Part shown: positions 7,818-10,948 of the stretch, in pieces
How the letters are laid out: every line of letters begins with the position of its first letter
Numbering within the stretch: the stretch's first letter is position 1
Assembly (NCBI GenBank): GCA_003024985.2
Contig: PXIH01S0003146.1
Length of the DNA: 10,948 nucleotides
Source of the DNA: Euperipatoides rowelli
Taxonomy: Eukaryota; Onychophora; Udeonychophora; Euonychophora; Peripatopsidae
Strand: one strand, 5' to 3'
Notes under the pieces: generated by a model
Seen by the model: only the letters and a program-made list of their open reading frames with translations
What the model was told of the DNA's origin: nothing
Database searches by the model: none
Made by a program: the position numbers and the translations under genes

Positions 7818-8578
7818 ATAATTGGATTCACAACAGAGGGTTGAAAATTAATCTATTGAAGTCCAAAGCAATTCTCACAGGTTCTACATCTCAAATAAAA
7901 AAAATTGGTCAAATAAAGTGAGCCAATAAGGGTTAATGATGTTGAATTGCCCATTTGGGATTCTGTAAAGATTTTGGGCATTACTCTTGACAAATATCTT
8001 AATTGGGATAAACATATTCAATCTATAACATAAAAAACTATAAGCCTCTCCAAGCTGCTATTGAGATTTAGGAGAATGTTTGACTCTAAACATCTTAAAT
8101 CTTTATATTTCTCCCTTATACACAGCAGACTATCTTATGGTGATATAGTATGGGGAGATTGCTCTAGTAAATTGGAAGAAAAATTACAAATAGTTCAAAA
8201 TCTATCAGCCAGATTTATAGTATTTGAAGGGGACCCAGCAGTGCCACTATTGCCAAACAAAATCTGGGCCTTGTCAATTAAAAAAAATCAAGACAGACTA
8301 ATAAAGCATTGTTTATTTAAAAATTAATTTTTAACAAAAAAAACAAATTACTTATTTAAACTTCTAAATCTAATTTCAGAAATACATAATTATGATTGAG
8401 ATTGAGAAATAATAATAATCTATTTATACCGTCCTCAAAATCCAAGATGGGAAGTCTAGCCTTCTAGGTATCGGGGCCTAAATTATGGAACAAAATCCCT
8501 GCAGAGATCAGAAGAATTTCTAATACTTCATCCTTTAAGAGAAAGCTAATAACATTTCTAGAAAGAAATGATCTATGA
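7817..8578 (+). pseudogene. LINE C-terminal RT extension, frameshifted
   Basis: The reading continues as NNWIHNRGLKIN and L-K-S-K-A-I-L (7817-7921), then VNDVELPIWDSVKILGITLD (from 7929) with a stop at 8031-8033. The same frame next gives LYFSLIHSRLSYGDIVWGD and QNLSARFI (to 8327). A last shift leads to GPKLWNKIPAEIRR and SSFKRKL, ending at TGA 8576-8578. These are the thumb and C-terminal signatures common to CR1/Jockey-type second open reading frames ('SRLSYGxxxWG', 'GxxLWNxLPxxI', 'FKRKL'), so the 3' end of the coding region is present. There is no RNase H domain and no zinc knuckle in this tail. Confidence 0.85.
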
Positions 8579-8753
8579 CATAGACTAGCCTAAGTCAAGC
8601 AAACTTTTTGTGATATGATTTTTTTTCTGTAAATTAGCCTATAGATGTTAGTTGTACTATTTATTTTTGATTAGATTTTATTTATTATATTTTATGTATA
8701 CTCGACAAAGGACCGGGAGACGCACTTTTTAGTGAAGGTCCCGCTTTCTCTGG
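8579..8753 (+). other. LINE 3' UTR with terminal hairpin
   Basis: About 175 bp separate the last stop from the repeat tail. Near the end, GGACC (8710-8714) pairs with GGTCC (8737-8741), and CACT (8723-8726) pairs with AGTG (8731-8734) around a TTTT loop. That makes a two-part stem just upstream of the tail. 3' terminal hairpins in LINE RNA are commonly recognised by the element's own reverse transcriptase; that role here is inferred from position and shape. Confidence 0.65.
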
Positions 8754-8777
8754 AAATAAATAAATAAATAAATAAAA
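8754..8777 (+). repeat. LINE AAAT-repeat tail
   Basis: Five to six perfect AAAT units follow TCTCTGG and close the element. A tetranucleotide tail instead of simple poly(A) is usual for CR1/L2/Daphne-like non-LTR elements. The tail is intact while the coding region has many indels, as expected if it also evolves as a microsatellite. Confidence 0.9.
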
Positions 8778-9320
8778 ATTATTTGAGAAAACACCCTTGA
8801 ATAAAGCTGCATCTCTCTTTGTTTTTTTTTTGTTTTTTATTTCCAGAAATAACACATCCTTCACTCACTTGGATGTATTCTTCCACAATGGTTAATACAT
8901 TCAATTAGATAAAGAAAAAAACAATCTAAAGACAATTGTAAATAAAATATCAATATAAATTGTACATAAATATGAGATTTGATTACAAATGCTATCTAAT
9001 AATAAAAAAACCTTCTCAAGTTATCACAAATGATTTAATTTTAGATAATCTCTGAAACTCTTTTTAACATTGTGTGAGTTTGTGCTTGTTAACCTAAATA
9101 TTTCAACTTCTGCTACGTGTGCTGGGTTGGGTTCATCACTTTAAAAACCAAGTTTTTTAAAAAAAGGGGTGATAATTCCATCGTGGGCTATCGCTACTAT
9201 TTTTGAAGCAAACTGTATCTTTTTCCCTCCGAAAACCGACATGCGCTAGCTTGAGTTGATATTTATTCCAGTTGGGTGCTCTCCATTGAAACCTATGTGT
9301 TTTAAAAATTATTAGCAATA
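8778..9320. other. Right arm of the Harbinger-like element, no gene seen
   Basis: This is the DNA between the LINE tail and the right TIR. It contains T and A runs (for example 8821-8840) and a less A/T-rich part at about 9110-9300. I found no transposase motif on either strand. A short minus-strand open stretch (about 9145-9242, 33 codons with ATG) has no recognisable similarity. Confidence 0.5.
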
Positions 9321-9361
9321 TCATGCGACATCGCAACGTAACGCTCAGTGTGGCACAGGCC
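9321..9361 (-). repeat. Right TIR of the Harbinger-like element
   Basis: On the minus strand it begins GGCCTGTGCCACACTGAGCG and ends the element at 9361. TTA follows at 9362-9364 and matches the TTA outside the left end, giving a complete 3-bp target-site duplication. Confidence 0.75.
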
Positions 9362-9364
9362 TTA

Positions 9365-10086
9365 GAGAAAAAAATATATCTCGCTACTAAAATATACAGT
9401 ATTTCATTGATTTAATTATCAATTTGATAAGTTTAATAGAACAGATTTAATAATTAAGATGTACTTGATGTATAGGATTATTGTAATAACTTTACTGCAA
9501 TTAATGATTTTAAAAAAATAGACTTCTTCGAAAAAAGTTTTGTTAGTAGTGATGGGCTTTGGATGAACATGACAAAGAAAAGACCTAAATCTAAGTGAAG
9601 ACCTAAACCAAAATGACAGAAAGTCATTATCTCCTTCAGTAACAAGTTTATGAACTCTAATCCCATATTAATGCCTACAGTTATTTACTACCTTTCCGAT
9701 CATCTTATACTTACATAAACTGAAACATTCGGCTAAAATCTTGGATGTTTCCTTTTCTCTCTAATCTCAATAATTTTTCTTGTCTCAGTTTAAAGAGAAC
9801 TTTTTTTTTTTGAACCAGTTACTAACATCTCATCTAACAAGTTTCCAGTCTCTTAATTTCTCCATGAGATCTCATCATCATTTTATTCTCTATTAAGTGT
9901 ATTTACATATCCTAATAATGTTTTTTTTTTAACACCTAAAGTAACCTGTTAGTTCACACCATTTTTAAAATATGATCAAATAAATTACTGAACAGATGTC
10001 ACATGCCTCTAATTATGTAAGTTTTGGTCAAAGTGTGAAGATTTTTTTTTTTTAATATGCATATCTAATTATTAAAGTAAAAATTT
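9365..10086. other. A/T-rich sequence, no gene seen
   Basis: About 720 bp outside the nested transposon contain several T runs of 9-11 bases. A minus-strand open frame at 9478-9666 encodes a hydrophobic peptide without a domain and is treated as chance. Confidence 0.55.
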
Positions 10087-10280
10087 GGATCCTCTCCAAT
10101 TATCAGACAACAATATATAATTATAATAATTATTTAAAATTCAATAATAATTGGATAGTATCCAATTATCAGACAACAATATATAATTATAATAATTATT
10201 TAAAATTCAATAATAATTGGATCCTCTCCAATTATCAGACAACAATATATAATTATAATAATTATTTAAAATTCAATAAT
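10087..10280. repeat. 66-bp tandem repeat, 2.9 copies
   Basis: Units begin GGAT at 10087, 10153 and 10219. Copies 1 and 3 are identical over the 62 bases they share, and copy 2 differs only at unit positions 5, 6 and 8. Each unit junction forms a hairpin: AATTGGA with TCCAATT around a short loop at the copy 2/3 junction (arms ATAATTGGA and TCCAATTAT), and an 11-bp-armed palindrome with a single central base at the copy 1/2 junction (10147-10169). The near-identity of the copies points to recent amplification. Confidence 0.95.
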
Positions 10281-10948
10281 TTTATTTACAGACATTTTTT
10301 TTTGGTCTTAATTAGTTCAGAACAGACAGCAGTCCATCAAATAATATAAAAATCGTTTAATGCCAAAAGCTTTTAATGCATTATGTTAATAACCTAATAA
10401 ATGAATTTGCTTATCTGTAGCTGTTTTTTGTTGTTGTTGTTGTTGTTATTGTTTAGTTTTGTTTTAATATATTATATTCATTTTTTAAGGGTTGGATAAA
10501 AAAAATTCACCAGTGAGATCATCAAGAACTTCATAGGTTTCATAAAGATAATAGTTTATTGTTTAATATTAAATTTCTGTCTGTCTGTATCTTGGACATG
10601 CTGAAAAAGTATACACTTGATTCCAAATGATATTAAAGATGACCAAATGAAAGATAAAAAGAAGACACTATCATATCTGACTGAGGGTCAGAAAAAGAAT
10701 CACTACTAATCCAATAATGACTAAGCACGCAGATTTTAATGTGAAATTCTGCCTGAGCTGCAATCAATTGTTTTAATGAAATTTGGCCCGTAATTTTATG
10801 GCCCTGTTGTGATATTATTTTTAAAGATTTAGTTAAAAAATTTAACAGCACTATAAAAATCAAGGAATGGACATTTTAACCGCAGCAATTTGGTATTTAA
10901 CAGTCACATTATGAATATATAAAATTTATATTTTAATATGACTATACA
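10281..10948. other. A/T-rich sequence with TTG microsatellite, no gene seen
   Basis: A (TTG)n tract lies at about 10428-10447 and a short (TCTG)n tract at about 10578-10588. The rest is A/T-rich with frequent stops. A minus-strand open frame at 10633-10863 has no recognisable domain and is left unannotated. Confidence 0.6.

Larger units (their letters stand above)
5543..8777 (+). mobile_element. Decayed non-LTR retrotransposon (LINE), Jockey/CR1-type
   Basis: On one strand and in the usual order are a PHD finger, an APE-type endonuclease, a reverse transcriptase, the conserved C-terminal tail of this group, a short 3' UTR with a hairpin, and an AAAT-repeat tail. Coding sequence spans about 3.04 kb (about 1,010 codons if unbroken), close to a full-length second open reading frame for CR1/L2/Daphne-like elements, some of which have a PHD finger. 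The reading frame switches repeatedly and contains several stops, so the copy is dead. Domain order and motifs are seen directly; assignment to the Jockey/CR1 group is an inference from those motifs and the tail. The 5' end is uncertain. ATTTGAG occurs both at 5396-5402 and just past the tail at 8781-8787, and would be a 7-bp target duplication placing the 5' end at 5403, but so short an A/T-rich match may be chance. The insertion lies inside the Harbinger-like element. Confidence 0.9.
4826..9361. mobile_element. PIF/Harbinger-like DNA transposon split by a LINE insertion
   Basis: The left end (4826-4871) and the reverse complement of the right end (9321-9361) both start GGCC-G-GCCACACT-AGC. 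They agree at 25 of the first 32 positions, then again over GTCGCA-GA after a 5-base gap. TTA flanks both sides (4823-4825 and 9362-9364). A 3-bp TTA/TAA target duplication and G/C-rich TIR starts are typical of the PIF/Harbinger superfamily, so I infer membership. The DNA between the ends that is not LINE (4826 to about 5400-5540, and about 8780-9361) totals about 1.2 kb and shows no transposase or Myb-like gene. The original copy was therefore probably a non-autonomous derivative, or has decayed beyond recognition. The LINE relic within accounts for the rest. Confidence 0.7.

Noticed and set aside
5396-8787. ATTTGAG at 5396-5402 and 8781-8787 as LINE target-site duplication
   Set aside because: Only seven A/T-rich bases match, which is too weak to fix the 5' end, although the position after the tail is suggestive.
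9145-9242. Short minus-strand coding stretch in the Harbinger right arm
   Set aside because: Thirty-three codons with no recognisable similarity; insufficient to call a transposase fragment.
10633-10863. Minus-strand open frame of 76 codons
   Set aside because: No domain, no initiation context and no neighbouring exon; likely chance.

Overview
The window looks like non-coding, repeat-dense DNA from an invertebrate animal. It is strongly A+T-rich by eye and full of homopolymer runs and short repeats. It has no compact operon-like gene order, no recognisable host exon and no convincing intact tRNA or rRNA gene. Its content is mostly transposable-element debris of metazoan type: a non-LTR retrotransposon (LINE) encoding a PHD finger, an endonuclease and a reverse transcriptase, plus cut-and-paste DNA transposons with terminal inverted repeats (TIRs). 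A mollusc or a similar invertebrate is possible, but nothing here fixes the phylum. Two isolated N bases (3279, 3352) show that this is draft assembly.

Layout. Positions 1-190 hold two copies of a 34-bp repeat 156 bp apart. Positions 191-1400 are A/T-rich and contain a perfect 36-bp palindrome (577-612), a long imperfect hairpin (1006-1070) and a poly(A)-ended stretch that resembles a retroposon 3' end (about 1240-1398). Positions 1400-3040 hold a C/T tract and a 17-bp tandem repeat but no gene. At 3100-3175 there is a degenerate tRNA-like (Pol III A/B box) segment, possibly a SINE. Positions 3269-3956 form a self-contained DNA element of about 684 bp with 24-bp TIRs and TA flanks. Its interior repeats a CAAGAGCGCC motif that is also part of the TIR.

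The largest structure runs from 4826 to 9361. Its ends are inverted copies of about 41-46 bp starting GGCC, flanked by TTA on both sides, which is the pattern of a PIF/Harbinger-type transposon. A LINE relic of about 3.2 kb on the plus strand (about 5543-8777) sits inside it. The LINE reads in order: PHD finger, APE-type endonuclease, reverse transcriptase, conserved C-terminal tail, 3' hairpin and AAAT-repeat tail. It is broken by many frameshifts and stops. The order of events is therefore DNA transposon first, LINE insertion into it later, then decay.

Positions 9365-10948 are A/T-rich sequence without genes. They contain a 66-bp tandem repeat of nearly three copies (10087-10280), whose unit junctions form palindromes, and a TTG microsatellite. 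No gene in the window appears functional. The observations most worth following are the CAAGAGCGCC-array element and the nested transposon pair.
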